From an uncultured Clostridia bacterium (GTDB lineage: Bacteria; Bacillota; Clostridia; Christensenellales; UBA1242): a stretch of DNA of 61,570 nucleotides. A program made the position numbers and the translations under genes. This document shows, piece by piece, positions 34,536 through 43,938 of this stretch. The notes below the pieces were generated by a model. It did not search any database. It saw nothing but the letters and a program-made list of their open reading frames with translations, and was not told where the DNA came from. The stretch lies in the NCBI GenBank assembly GCA_934747775.1, contig CAKVHA010000008.1:1-61570 (forward strand), in the 5' to 3' direction. How positions within the stretch are numbered: the first letter of the stretch is position 1; every line of letters begins with the position of its first letter.

Positions 34536-35288
34536 TTGTTTATGTGTAATCACGAAATAAAGTTTATATTCTATTCAAAAAATAATTTTAATGTAGGTTC
34601 TAAGTTAAGAACCTATTTTAAAAATTTAGGAATGGAACTAAACTATTGTGGTTGTTTGGGTGATCTTGTAAATACACTTTCATCAAAACCTAATTGCGTT
34701 TTATTTTTTGATAAAGACCATATTGGTTATGCAAGTTTTATATCGCGCTTGCTTGATTCTAATTTAGACCTAACAAAACGATGTAAGGTTGTATATGTTG
34801 ATGATAACTTGCAGCAATATGCCGAGTATGTTAACAACAGAAATTTTTATAGTATTCCAGAGACTAATATGGAACCAGCCTTGTTTAACATTATTACAAA
34901 ATGCAAACTATTAAACTACAATAATTACGATGATATTGATTTTAGAAAGATTAACAAAATGGTAAGTGATTGTTTGTGTAAATTAGGTTTTTCTTATAAA
35001 CTTATTGGTTTTAAATACATAAAACAGTGCATAGAACAGATTGTTAAAAACGACTTTAATATTGGATCATTAACAAAAGATATTTACCCGCATATTGCAG
35101 ATATTAATTTTACAACCGAAAGCAATGTTGAACGTTCAATTAGAACTGCAATAGATGCCGCATATCAAAAAACAAAGTTTAATATTGAAGGCTATGAAGT
35201 TTTAAGAGATCATAAGTGCAGCAACAGGTTTTTTATTTCTTGTTTGGTAGACAAGCTTATGAACGAACTTAATATTCAAGTAAGTTAA
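34536..35288 (+). CDS. spo0A: Spo0A homologue with degenerate receiver domain
   Basis: 250 residues from TTG 34536, 7 bases after AAAAGGAG; the ATG at 34542 is the alternative. The C-terminal half matches the Spo0A effector domain: GFKYIKQCIEQIVKND, then GSLTKDIYPHIAD and the recognition helix TTESNVERSIRTAIDAAY (about residues 190-208). The N-terminal half has receiver length, but the Asp-Asp of the acidic pocket reads Ser-Lys, and the conserved Thr and Lys are not found. Only an Asp in VLFFDKD could be the phosphorylation site. It follows spoIVB as expected. Master sporulation regulator by family; its mode of activation is unclear. Confidence 0.82.
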   Translation: MFMCNHEIKFIFYSKNNFNVGSKLRTYFKNLGMELNYCGCLGDLVNTLSSKPNCVLFFDKDHIGYASFISRLLDSNLDLTKRCKVVYVDDNLQQYAEYVNNRNFYSIPETNMEPALFNIITKCKLLNYNNYDDIDFRKINKMVSDCLCKLGFSYKLIGFKYIKQCIEQIVKNDFNIGSLTKDIYPHIADINFTTESNVERSIRTAIDAAYQKTKFNIEGYEVLRDHKCSNRFFISCLVDKLMNELNIQVS

Positions 35289-35291
35289 TTT

Positions 35292-35338
35292 TTGGCATCT
35301 AAAATAATATATTATATTATGGAAGATGCCAATTTTTA
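35292..35338 (+). terminator. Terminator-like hairpin enclosing the start codon of the next gene
   Basis: TTGGCATCT (35292-35300) pairs perfectly with AGATGCCAA (35324-35332), with a 23-base loop and AATTTTT after. The ATG at 35319 used for the SpoIIM-like gene lies in the loop. TTGGCA-17-TATTAT in the same DNA also resembles a promoter. Confidence 0.5.
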
Positions 35339-35945
35339 CAGAAATAAGTATAGGTTAAAAAGCCAAGTTCATAACTTTTTTAGAAAATACAAAATGCTAA
35401 TTGTGTTTTTGTTTGTGTTTTTGCTAATAGGGTTGGTTACAGGAATTCTAACCGCGTCTAAGTATTCGGGTGAGTTGGAATTATCTAATGTGCCAGACAA
35501 AAATCTGATTGCTTTTTTGCAAGGTGATAAAGGTAGTTTTGGCGTATTTTTTTCCTATTTTATTCACACGGCAATAATATGTTTGTTAATAATGTTTTTA
35601 AATATTAACAAGTTTTTTGCTGTTTTAAATTTTCTATACATAGCGGTTAGGGGATATTCACTGGGATTTACAATTTTTGCTATGATAGATCTTTTTTCGT
35701 TTGCTGGCGTGATAAACGTAATAATTATAATAATACCTTTTGACCTTATTGTTTGCTCGCTTATTATTGTTTTAAGCGCTGTTGCAATTTACAAAAACAG
35801 TGTTATAAGAAAGTTTGGCAAGGAGTGTTATTGCAGTCAAAACAATAATAGTATAATTATTATTTTGTGTGTTTTAATAACAGCCGTGTTGTTTTTAAAG
35901 TGTATGTGTATGCCAATAATTAGAATAACAATTATAGTAAATTAA
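35319..35945 (+). CDS. spoIIM: SpoIIM-like (DUF95) membrane protein
   Basis: 208 residues from the ATG at 35319, or a shorter product if a later start is used. About five membrane segments. The layout FFRKYKMLIVFLFVFLLIGLVTG, then a soluble loop, then NKFFAVLNFLYIAVRGYSLGFT and a final tail matches SpoIIM. In B. subtilis SpoIIM acts with SpoIID and SpoIIP in engulfment peptidoglycan remodelling. Position next to spo0A supports a sporulation role. No RBS is obvious before the ATG. Confidence 0.65.
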   Translation: MEDANFYRNKYRLKSQVHNFFRKYKMLIVFLFVFLLIGLVTGILTASKYSGELELSNVPDKNLIAFLQGDKGSFGVFFSYFIHTAIICLLIMFLNINKFFAVLNFLYIAVRGYSLGFTIFAMIDLFSFAGVINVIIIIIPFDLIVCSLIIVLSAVAIYKNSVIRKFGKECYCSQNNNSIIIILCVLITAVLFLKCMCMPIIRITIIVN

Positions 35946-36025
35946 TAGATTTAATTTTTCAAATATGTTATATTATTTTAAATAGTATTTAATTAATTAC
36001 AAATAATATGTAAAATGGAGAACAA

Positions 36026-38086
36026 ATGAAAAGCAAGTTTATTAAGTTTTGTGTATTAATATTGTTGTCGTGTAGTTTTGTTTTAACAGCATGTGCTGGG
36101 TTTACTCCGTCCGATGAAGAGCTAGACCCATCAATAACCGATGCAGCTAATAACGCAACCGAAACAATTGCAACTAAAGATAATACTACAACATATAGGG
36201 ACAAAAACGGAAAATTAGTTTCTAAAATGTTTAGTGACTCACTTGTTTTTGTAGACCCAGGTGCAGAAGCGTTGTTTTTGGATAAACTAGAAGCTAGCAC
36301 TGACAAACAAAGCAAAGCTTTTTATGTAATTGTTAAAGATGAAATTAACAATCTGGCCTTAATAATATCTAAAACACTTCAAAAGTTTTATATGTTAGAA
36401 GATAAAACAGTTGATGAAAGTTTAGGGCTTGTTGGCTTGTCGTTAACATTAAGTTCGGGCACAGCAATTCCGGCTAGTGTTAGTAAAATGTTTGGCGAAA
36501 CAACAACAGCCGAAAACGATAAAATTACTAATTACAGCACCATTTGGAAAATAGCTTCCGGTAGTTTAGATATTCCTAAAAAGACTTGGATAGATGCCGG
36601 TGACAATACCCAAACCGATGACTTTTTTAACTTTAAATATGCTTATCTTGGCGGTCTAAAAATTGATGACGGAAATTACAAGTTTTTAAGTTTTGATCCA
36701 GTAGCGCCTAATTATAGCAATTTAAATTTTACATCTAAATGGAAGTTTTTAGATAGTATAATTTACACCGATGAAGATTTAAAAACACTTGGGGCAGATG
36801 GTAATGTAATTATAAAGGGACTTACCGAAAAAATAGCTTTACAAATTGCAAGTTCTATGACAGGAATTAATGGCGCAGATTTAGATACAATGTGTAAAAG
36901 CATAGATCATTTAGGATTTACTGAAAAAGAAATCAAAAAAATAGCTGAAGGTATTTTAAAGAATATTATAGGTGAAACAGCTGTTAATTCCGATAAGACA
37001 CTAGGCGAATCTTTAAGCGAAGCACAACTTGGCAAGTTGATTACTGATACAAGTGAAACGAGTTCTGCAAGAAACTACAAAGCTTATGAATTTGTTGTAA
37101 ATCAAATAGTGAGAAATGCAACAACTGCAAAATATTTGGCAGCAGACGGAAGTAGTAAAGATTTGTTTTTTAAATTTCCACGTGTAAGCATAATTTCTGC
37201 CGATGTTAACTACTTAATGGACACTCCGGATTATGGCGATGAAGAAGGTGGAGACCCTAACGATCCTGGCGATTACGATTTTGGAAATGCTGGCGAGTAT
37301 AACCCAGATGACAATGACACGCAGCTTACCAAAAAATTTGAAAGTGATATGAAAATAAAATCAATTTTGTTTATGCCTAGCTCTGTAACAGGTAAACGTG
37401 TTATGGCGCGAATTGAAGACGGCAAGGTTGTTTATGAAAGTGACGGAAGTACACCAGTAAAAGACGAATTTGATGTGAATGGATTTTTAATAACATCAGC
37501 CGAAGTTGCAACTGTTTGTGAAGAAGGAAAAACTGGCAGCATAGAAGCAAATTACACAATTCACAGCGAAACTAAAACCATTAAAAACAAATCTGACACA
37601 ATGGATGTTGGCTATGTTCCACCAGAATCTACCGACGAAAACTACACCTATGTTACGCAGTTTATGAACGAAACATCGGTTACAACCACAAAAGAAGAAG
37701 AACAAATTAAACTAAAATCTGGTGAAGAAGGCGCACTTGGTTCGTTTAGATTGGGCGGATATAACGGAATTTCACTAGATGTTGAAACTGGAAAGCTTTT
37801 AAATTCCGACGGAACAGAAACAGGAATTTCATCGGTGGTGAGAACAAGCGAAGACGGAAAAACAAAATACTATCAAATTAGCACTGCTCTTTGTGATTAT
37901 ATAGGCGTAGAAGACGCTGATCCAACAGACGTGAATAGTGACAGCATCGTTGTTGACTTGCAAAATTTTGCTGGTTCAAACTACTTGCAAGTAGACTTTT
38001 CTATATTGGAAGTAGATGAGATGTCAGACAAAGCATCACGCGATATAGCAATAAATATTTGCTATCTTGCAATATACACATATTAA
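36026..38086 (+). CDS. Large secreted lipoprotein, function unknown
   Basis: 686 residues. Lipoprotein signal peptide with lipobox LTAC (Cys about residue 23). The body is Asp/Thr/Ser-rich with no recognised domain. An acidic linker of Asp, Gly and Pro lies near residues 405-430. The C-terminal part is beta-rich, possibly Ig-like. GGAG precedes the ATG. It has a terminator of its own. Not obviously related to the lipoprotein at 31-1737 beyond the anchor. Confidence 0.7.
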   Translation: MKSKFIKFCVLILLSCSFVLTACAGFTPSDEELDPSITDAANNATETIATKDNTTTYRDKNGKLVSKMFSDSLVFVDPGAEALFLDKLEASTDKQSKAFYVIVKDEINNLALIISKTLQKFYMLEDKTVDESLGLVGLSLTLSSGTAIPASVSKMFGETTTAENDKITNYSTIWKIASGSLDIPKKTWIDAGDNTQTDDFFNFKYAYLGGLKIDDGNYKFLSFDPVAPNYSNLNFTSKWKFLDSIIYTDEDLKTLGADGNVIIKGLTEKIALQIASSMTGINGADLDTMCKSIDHLGFTEKEIKKIAEGILKNIIGETAVNSDKTLGESLSEAQLGKLITDTSETSSARNYKAYEFVVNQIVRNATTAKYLAADGSSKDLFFKFPRVSIISADVNYLMDTPDYGDEEGGDPNDPGDYDFGNAGEYNPDDNDTQLTKKFESDMKIKSILFMPSSVTGKRVMARIEDGKVVYESDGSTPVKDEFDVNGFLITSAEVATVCEEGKTGSIEANYTIHSETKTIKNKSDTMDVGYVPPESTDENYTYVTQFMNETSVTTTKEEEQIKLKSGEEGALGSFRLGGYNGISLDVETGKLLNSDGTETGISSVVRTSEDGKTKYYQISTALCDYIGVEDADPTDVNSDSIVVDLQNFAGSNYLQVDFSILEVDEMSDKASRDIAINICYLAIYTY

Positions 38087-38105
38087 AAGGCGAAAGCCTT
38101 TTTTT
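38085..38105 (+). terminator. Intrinsic terminator
   Basis: AAAAGGC-GAAA-GCCTTTT with a tetraloop and further T residues. It overlaps the stop codon of the lipoprotein gene. Confidence 0.9.
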
Positions 38106-38155
38106 ATGTATAATATCCTTATTTTTTCAAAAGATAATAAAAAAGGAAAAAGTAT

Positions 38156-39328
38156 ATGAAAAAATTTGGATTTAAAATAATCGCAATATTATTTGTGTTA
38201 ATAAGTGTTATGCTTGTGCCTAGAAAAACTGCTTCGGCAATAACTAAAGACGAATTGTTTAGCACTTTTTCTAGTGATAGTTATATCCTTATAGATGCTG
38301 ATAGCAACACCATTTTGCACGGCTTAAACCCAGAACAAAAAATGCCAGTTGCAAGCATATGTAAGCTTATGACATCATTATTAACGCTAGAACGCATTGA
38401 AAGCGGATCTGTTTCGCTAGACGATATGTTTGTGGCTAGTGATTACGCGTGTGATGCGGAAGGTAGCCAAGCCTTTTTGGATGCGGGCAGCAGTTATAGT
38501 GTTAGAGATCTTTTAAAAAGTGTTATTGTTGCATCAGCAAATGACAGCGCAATTGTTTTGGCAGAAAACATTGCTGGAACAGAAGACAATTTTGTAAAAC
38601 TAATGAATGAACGCGCTAAAAACCTAGGAATGCAAAATACAAGATATAGTAATTCTACTGGACTTCCTAAGGCAAACCAATATAGTACGGCATTAGATAC
38701 AGTAAAACTTTTAAAACAAGTAAGCAAATATGAAATATATAAAAAAGATTGTTCCATTTGGATGGATAAATTAATTCACCCAAGCGGTCGTGAAACAGAA
38801 CTTGTAAATACAAATAGACTAATTAAGTATTATGAACCTTGTGTTTGCGGCAAAACTGGCTTTACAGACGAAGCAGGTTATTGCCTTAGCGCAGTTGCTA
38901 AAAAGGGCGATATGACACTAATTGCAGTCGCATTAAAGTGTGACACGCCTTCCCAACGTTTTAAAGAATGTATGGAATTATTTAACTATGGTTTTTCTAA
39001 TTTTGAAAACAAAAAACTACTAACTCAAAATGAAGTTTTAAATGTAAATATTCCAATTGTTGGCGGCAGAACCGATATTGTAAATGTCGCGGCGCAAAAC
39101 GACTTTTATATTATTAGCAAGGTGGGCGACAATAAGGATATTGAATTAAAATATGAATTGCCAAGCGAGCTAAAAGCCCCTGTGAAAATGGGCGATGTGT
39201 TAGGAAAAATTGTTATTCTTAAAAAAGGTGTAGTTATGGGGGAAGTCCCTGTGGTTGCGCTAAATGAGATAGATAAACAAACTTATGGCGATATTATTAA
39301 CAAAATATTTAACAATTGGGAAGTTTAA
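38156..39328 (+). CDS. D-alanyl-D-alanine carboxypeptidase (DacF/PBP5 type)
   Basis: 390 residues. Signal peptide, then the penicillin-binding motifs: SICK with the nucleophile Ser about residue 67, SAND at about 127 and KTG at about 233. The C-terminal domain ends in a short amphipathic helix. It trims the terminal D-Ala from peptidoglycan stems. AAAGGA RBS. Its paralogue at 42690 is next to gerW, so one or both may serve spore peptidoglycan. Confidence 0.93.
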   Translation: MKKFGFKIIAILFVLISVMLVPRKTASAITKDELFSTFSSDSYILIDADSNTILHGLNPEQKMPVASICKLMTSLLTLERIESGSVSLDDMFVASDYACDAEGSQAFLDAGSSYSVRDLLKSVIVASANDSAIVLAENIAGTEDNFVKLMNERAKNLGMQNTRYSNSTGLPKANQYSTALDTVKLLKQVSKYEIYKKDCSIWMDKLIHPSGRETELVNTNRLIKYYEPCVCGKTGFTDEAGYCLSAVAKKGDMTLIAVALKCDTPSQRFKECMELFNYGFSNFENKKLLTQNEVLNVNIPIVGGRTDIVNVAAQNDFYIISKVGDNKDIELKYELPSELKAPVKMGDVLGKIVILKKGVVMGEVPVVALNEIDKQTYGDIINKIFNNWEV

Positions 39329-39388
39329 TATATGATGTTTTTAATTTTTGAATTATTATTAAAATTGTTTAGATGATTTGTCTATTTA

Positions 39389-39421
39389 AAAAAAATACTG
39401 CATTTTTTGCAGTATTTTTTT
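39389..39421 (+). terminator. Intrinsic terminator
   Basis: AAAATACTGCA (39391-39401) pairs with TGCAGTATTTT (39407-39417), with more T residues after. It ends the carboxypeptidase transcript. Confidence 0.9.
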
Positions 39422-39472
39422 GTTTTTACAAAATTTACTAGGTTTTTAGTATGTCAAAATAGTGTTTTTTAA

Positions 39473-39501
39473 TTGGAACTTTTTGCAATATATTATATAA
39501 T
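39473..39501 (+). promoter_or_regulatory. Promoter of the M50 protease-scpA-scpB operon
   Basis: TTGGAA (39473-39478), a 17-base spacer, TATAAT (39496-39501). Confidence 0.7.
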
Positions 39502-39532
39502 ATATTATTAAACGACTAAGGATTGATTTTAA

Positions 39533-40186
39533 ATGCTATTTGTTTTAAAAGATTATTATCAAGGAACAAACTATGTTGCAGCCTGCATTATTTATTTGCT
39601 GGCGCTTGTTTTGTCGTTTACTTTGCACGAGTTTGCACACGCTTTTGTTGCCTACAAATGCGGCGATGACACTCCTAAAATTATGGGCAGAGTTACACTA
39701 AATCCGCTTGCACATATCGACCCAATTGGACTAATTTGTGCGGCTTTATTTTTTGTTGGTTGGGCAAAACCAGTTCAAGTTAATCCGCTTAACTTTAAAA
39801 AATATCGCAAGGGTATGACGCTTACTTCCATTGCTGGCGTTGTTATGAATTTTATTGTGGCGTTTTTAAGTTGTGGAGTGTATTGTTGTATTGCAAAATA
39901 CACAACAGGATTTAGCACTTTTGGCGCATATTGTTTTATTTTTGTGTTTATTTTATTTTCGCTAAATATCAGCTTGGGTGTATTTAACTTTTTGCCATTT
40001 TATCCGCTAGATGGTTTTAATTTTATAAATAGTTTCACTAAAGAATCTAATAAGGTTGTTAGATTTTTACAGAAATATGGTCAGTGGATTTTAATTGCTT
40101 TATTGTTGTTTTTTAGTGATTATTTAAGCATTTTAATTGGGTGGATAAGTTATCCTATGATTCTATTTTGGGGGTTAATATTTTAA
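39533..40186 (+). CDS. Site-2 protease family (M50) membrane metalloprotease
   Basis: 217 residues, about five membrane segments. LHEFAHAFVAYKCGDDTPKIMG carries the HExxH zinc motif, and LPFYPLDGFN in the C-terminal half supplies the third zinc ligand Asp. YwhC/YgfM-like rhomboid-free rather than RseP: there is no PDZ. Its stop overlaps the scpA start by 1 base, a pairing common in Bacillota. Confidence 0.9.
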   Translation: MLFVLKDYYQGTNYVAACIIYLLALVLSFTLHEFAHAFVAYKCGDDTPKIMGRVTLNPLAHIDPIGLICAALFFVGWAKPVQVNPLNFKKYRKGMTLTSIAGVVMNFIVAFLSCGVYCCIAKYTTGFSTFGAYCFIFVFILFSLNISLGVFNFLPFYPLDGFNFINSFTKESNKVVRFLQKYGQWILIALLLFFSDYLSILIGWISYPMILFWGLIF

Positions 40187-40935
40187 TGGATGTGTTTAGT
40201 AATAATGAAGACCAAATGACTTTTAAAATAGAAAATTTTGAAGGTCCGTTAGATCTGCTTTTGCAGTTTGTAAAACAAAGCAAACTTAGCATTGATGAAG
40301 TAAAATTATCGGAAATAACCGAGCAATATTTAGCAGTTATTAACGAAATTAAGTCTATTGATATGGAGTCGGCTAGTGAATTTATAGAAGTTGCGGCAAC
40401 ATTAATTGAAATAAAAAGTAAAAGTTTGTTGCCTAAATTAGAAGAAGGAGAACCTGAAGAAGAAGATCCAGAATATTTGCTTAAAATGCGTTTAAAAGAG
40501 TATCAAATGCTAAAAGAAACAACTGAAAAATTAAAGATACTTGAAAATAACGATAGGTTTTACAAAAAGCCCGAACCAGATGCCAACAAGTTTAGATATG
40601 TTCTTAAAGATATGCAGCTTGATATGCTATTAGATGCGTTTTCAAAACTTATGGTTAGGTTGCAAGAAACTAAAAAGACTGATGACGTAAAGGAAATTCA
40701 AAAAGAGAAATTTACAGTTTCACAAAAAATATCTGCTATAAAAGATAGTTTGATGGTACGTAAAAAAGTATATTTTAGTGAATTGTTTAGCAGTAGTATA
40801 TCACGAGAAGAAGTTGTGACCACATTTATGGCACTTTTAGAACTATTAAAACTGCAAGAAATTTCGGTTAAACAATCGGAAAATTTTGCCGATATTGAAA
40901 TTAGTAAACAAGAAAACGACAGGGAAGAAAATTAA
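40186..40935 (+). CDS. scpA: Segregation and condensation protein A
   Basis: 249 residues from the ATG at 40186. Kleisin: FKIENFEGPLDLLLQFVKQSKLSI, then EFIEVAATLIEIKSKSLLPK, and a C-terminal winged helix. It bridges the SMC heads with ScpB. Coupled with the M50 gene upstream and one base before scpB. Confidence 0.95.
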   Translation: MDVFSNNEDQMTFKIENFEGPLDLLLQFVKQSKLSIDEVKLSEITEQYLAVINEIKSIDMESASEFIEVAATLIEIKSKSLLPKLEEGEPEEEDPEYLLKMRLKEYQMLKETTEKLKILENNDRFYKKPEPDANKFRYVLKDMQLDMLLDAFSKLMVRLQETKKTDDVKEIQKEKFTVSQKISAIKDSLMVRKKVYFSELFSSSISREEVVTTFMALLELLKLQEISVKQSENFADIEISKQENDREEN

Positions 40936-40936
40936 T

Positions 40937-41695
40937 ATGGAAAATTTAAAAGAAGTACTAGAAAGTATATTGTTTGTTGCTGGCGATGCGGTTGCTTTTT
41001 CGGATATTGCTGAAAAACTTGAAGTGGAAGTGACTGAAATTGAAAACGCATTAAAAGAGATGAAACAACAACGCGGAGAAACTAATGCAGGTATTCAGGT
41101 TATGCTTTTTAATGGCAAAGCTCAATTATGCTCTAATCCAAACAATGCCGAGCAAGTTTCTATGGTGCTAAACCCAATAAAAGAGCGTGCACTTACTAAA
41201 GCCGTTTTGGAAGTTTGTGCAATTATTGCCTATAAACAACCAATAACAAGGCTGGAAATTGAAAATGTAAGGGGAGTTAATTCCGATTACGCAATAAATG
41301 CATTAGTTGAAAACAACCTTATTGAAATAGTGGGCAGAAAAGACGCTGTTGGAAAGCCATTACTATTTGGTACAACAGATAACTTTTTAAAAAAATTTAA
41401 CCTTACTAGCCTAGAAGATTTGCCAGATTATAATGAATTATTGGAAAGAATTCAAGTGTTGCACAATCCTGAAAACGATGGCAACAGCTTGTTTAATTTT
41501 ACAGATACTGAAGATGAAATTACTAAAGACGAAAAAAGTAGACAACAACTTGTAGAGAAGTCCGAAGAAGTTGTGGAAGATATTGATTTAGAAAAACTAA
41601 AAAGTAATATTTTAAACGATAAATCCGATGTTGATACGCTTTTGGACGAAACAGTAAACTCCGATTATGTTGATATTTTAGATGAAAATTTATAA
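40937..41695 (+). CDS. scpB: Segregation and condensation protein B
   Basis: 252 residues from the ATG at 40937. Two winged-helix domains: NLKEVLESILFVAGDAVAFSDIAEKL and ALTKAVLEVCAIIAYKQPITRLEIENVRGVNSDYA. The Asp/Glu/Lys-rich C-terminal extension after about residue 175 is longer than usual. GGGAAG RBS. Confidence 0.94.
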   Translation: MENLKEVLESILFVAGDAVAFSDIAEKLEVEVTEIENALKEMKQQRGETNAGIQVMLFNGKAQLCSNPNNAEQVSMVLNPIKERALTKAVLEVCAIIAYKQPITRLEIENVRGVNSDYAINALVENNLIEIVGRKDAVGKPLLFGTTDNFLKKFNLTSLEDLPDYNELLERIQVLHNPENDGNSLFNFTDTEDEITKDEKSRQQLVEKSEEVVEDIDLEKLKSNILNDKSDVDTLLDETVNSDYVDILDENL

Positions 41696-41710
41696 TAATT
41701 ATTTTGTAAA

Positions 41711-41738
41711 AAATGCTTGCTTTCAAGCATTTTTTTTT
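41711..41738 (+). terminator. Intrinsic terminator of scpAB
   Basis: AAATGCTTG-CTTT-CAAGCATTT followed by T residues. Confidence 0.85.
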
Positions 41739-41760
41739 GCATTTAACAAATAATAAAAAT

Positions 41761-42306
41761 ATGAATATTTTGTTGATAATTCTTGCTATACTGGTACTAA
41801 TTGTTACGCTTTCTTTAAGTATAAAATTAGATATAAACTATGATGTGTATAAAAACTTAGGAAGTGTTAGAATTATGTTGTTTTTTATTCCACTACTAAA
41901 ATGTGAAATTAGTTTTATTGCTGGCTACTTTAATCTGATTAGAAAAAACAAAAAAGTTGTTCAAATTAAAATTGACCTAAACGATAAAAATTTTAAGTTT
42001 GTAAAAAATGTGAGCGAGAATTTTAAACAAAAAATATATCTAGAAAATATTAATACAAACTTTACATTATGTTCGCATAATGCCTACAATATTAGCTTAC
42101 TTTCTGGCGGTGTAATGGCTGGATTAGGTTATTTAAAAAGCAAAATTATGGCAAATAATTATGATACTGTTGTTTGTAATAATGTAAGCGTAGGCTATCT
42201 TAATGAATGTATGGTGGTTGAACTTAGTGCTAAGATTATAATAACACTTTATGACCTTATATGGTCGTTTGTAAAAGCCGTTTGGCAAGGGAGAGTATAT
42301 GGATAA
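41761..42306 (+). CDS. DUF2953 (YtfI-like) membrane protein
   Basis: 181 residues from the ATG at 41761; earlier in-frame codons lie in the terminator. One N-terminal membrane segment, then IKLDINYDVYKNLGSVRIMLFFIPL. Weak similarity to DUF2953, supported by the scpB-(ytfI)-gerW order of Bacillota. It overlaps gerW by 8 bases. No strong RBS. Confidence 0.7.
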   Translation: MNILLIILAILVLIVTLSLSIKLDINYDVYKNLGSVRIMLFFIPLLKCEISFIAGYFNLIRKNKKVVQIKIDLNDKNFKFVKNVSENFKQKIYLENINTNFTLCSHNAYNISLLSGGVMAGLGYLKSKIMANNYDTVVCNNVSVGYLNECMVVELSAKIIITLYDLIWSFVKAVWQGRVYG

Positions 42307-42706
42307 AAAAAATAAATCTATGGAAGAAAATGTTAATAATATTATAGACACCGCAATGGAAAAACTAAAGAATATAGTAGATGTAAACACGGTTGTTGGA
42401 AAGCCGTTTAGTATGGGTGAAAATACAACTGTTGTGCCAGTAAGTAAGGTTAGTGTGGGTTTTGTTGCTGGCGGCGGAGAAATTAGCGGCAAAAATAAAA
42501 AAGTTACGCAGTTTCCTTTTGCGGGCGGAAGCGGAAGTGGTTTTAGTGTAGAACCAATAGGTTTTTTGGTATTTACTAATGGCGAGCCAAAATACATTTC
42601 AACTCAAGAGTTTTCTCCGCTTAGCGAAATTGTAAAAATATCAAACACATTGGTTGGAAAAGTGATTAAAGATAAAAAGGAGTTGGTTGATGAAAAAAAT
42701 AATTAG
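42299..42706 (+). CDS. gerW: Sporulation protein GerW/YtfJ
   Basis: 135 residues. MEENVNNIIDTAMEKLKNIVDVNTVVGKPF, then GFVAGGGEISGK, a Gly/Ser loop and VEPIGFLVF match GerW. It is a spore-specific protein linked to germination in B. subtilis. The end overlaps the D,D-carboxypeptidase gene. Confidence 0.92.
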   Translation: MDKKNKSMEENVNNIIDTAMEKLKNIVDVNTVVGKPFSMGENTTVVPVSKVSVGFVAGGGEISGKNKKVTQFPFAGGSGSGFSVEPIGFLVFTNGEPKYISTQEFSPLSEIVKISNTLVGKVIKDKKELVDEKNN

Positions 42707-43826
42707 TTTAATGCTTTTAGCCGTTGCGGTTTTGGGTTTAATTGTTGTAAACAAACCGCAAAAAGCATATGCTGACAACGATTATTGTGTCGGTAAAGCT
42801 ATGGCGGTTTATGAAGGCAATAGCGGATCGCTGTTATACGAAAAGAACGCCTATGACCATTTGGCGATTGCAAGCACAACAAAAATAATTACCTGTATTG
42901 TTGCGATTGAAAATTATCCAAATTTGGATAACGAAGTTTTGGTTAGTGATAAAGCGGTTGGAATAGAAGGAACAAGTATATATTTAAAGCACGGTGAAAA
43001 AATTAGGTTTAAGGACTTATTGTACGGGCTTATGCTTGCTAGCGGAAACGACTGCGCTGTTGCTATTGCCGAAGAAGTGGCAGGGGTGGACAGATTTGTG
43101 GCTATGATGAACGAATACGCCGCAAAATGTGGTGCTACTAACACACATTTTACTAATCCACACGGATTAGACCAAAAAGACCATTATTCTTGCGCTTATG
43201 ATATGGCAAAAATTACTGCAAAAGCGCTAGACAACCCTGTGTTTAAAGAAATTGTGTCCACAAAATACAAAACAATTAACGAAACAAATGTTTATCAAAA
43301 ACGCTATTTAAAACACAAAAACCGCATTTTATTTAACGACGAAAATTGTATTGGCGTAAAAACGGGGTTTACAGACAATGCGGGCAGATGCTTGGTTAGT
43401 GCAAGCGAAAAAGACGGAATGCGAGTTGTGTCGGTTGTGTTAAATTGCCAACCAATGTTTGAAGAATGTGCTAGACTTGACAAACTTGTCTACGACAACT
43501 ACTGCTACAAAACTTTTGTTGTGCCATACACCTATGTGGGTGCAACATATGTAGAAAAGGGTGAAAAAGAAGATGTTGGATTAGCTACAATAGAAGGATA
43601 CAGTGCACTAATAAAACGTGGCGACGAAGATAAGTATAGAGTGGAGTATGATATTCCAAAAACTATACTAGCGCCCGTAGAATTAAACCAAAAAACTGGC
43701 AAGGTGACCGTATATAAAGGTGATGAAATTGTTTATGAAAACAACTTATACACAATAGACTCCATAAAAAATGTTGATTTTAGATATATGATGGACAATA
43801 TTATTAGCAAATGGTTTGTGGGTTAA
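42690..43826 (+). CDS. dacF: D-alanyl-D-alanine carboxypeptidase (DacF type), second copy
   Basis: 378 residues from the ATG at 42690 (AAAAGGAG upstream). Signal peptide ending near KAYA, then STTK (Ser about residue 62), SGND and KTGFT. It lies directly after gerW, which suggests the sporulation enzyme DacF. About one third of the sequence wording is shared with the gene at 38156. Confidence 0.92.
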   Translation: MKKIISLMLLAVAVLGLIVVNKPQKAYADNDYCVGKAMAVYEGNSGSLLYEKNAYDHLAIASTTKIITCIVAIENYPNLDNEVLVSDKAVGIEGTSIYLKHGEKIRFKDLLYGLMLASGNDCAVAIAEEVAGVDRFVAMMNEYAAKCGATNTHFTNPHGLDQKDHYSCAYDMAKITAKALDNPVFKEIVSTKYKTINETNVYQKRYLKHKNRILFNDENCIGVKTGFTDNAGRCLVSASEKDGMRVVSVVLNCQPMFEECARLDKLVYDNYCYKTFVVPYTYVGATYVEKGEKEDVGLATIEGYSALIKRGDEDKYRVEYDIPKTILAPVELNQKTGKVTVYKGDEIVYENNLYTIDSIKNVDFRYMMDNIISKWFVG

Positions 43827-43832
43827 ATTAAG

Positions 43833-43862
43833 AATGTGACATATATATGCCACATTTTTTTG
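43833..43862 (+). terminator. Intrinsic terminator of the gerW-dacF unit
   Basis: AATGTG (43833-43838) pairs with CACATT (43851-43856), followed by T residues. Confidence 0.75.
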
Positions 43863-43938
43863 TTGCAACAAAACTATTTAGAAAAAACAATTGATTTAAA
43901 ACCTTATTTGTTATAAAATTAAATTGAGGTAAAATTAT

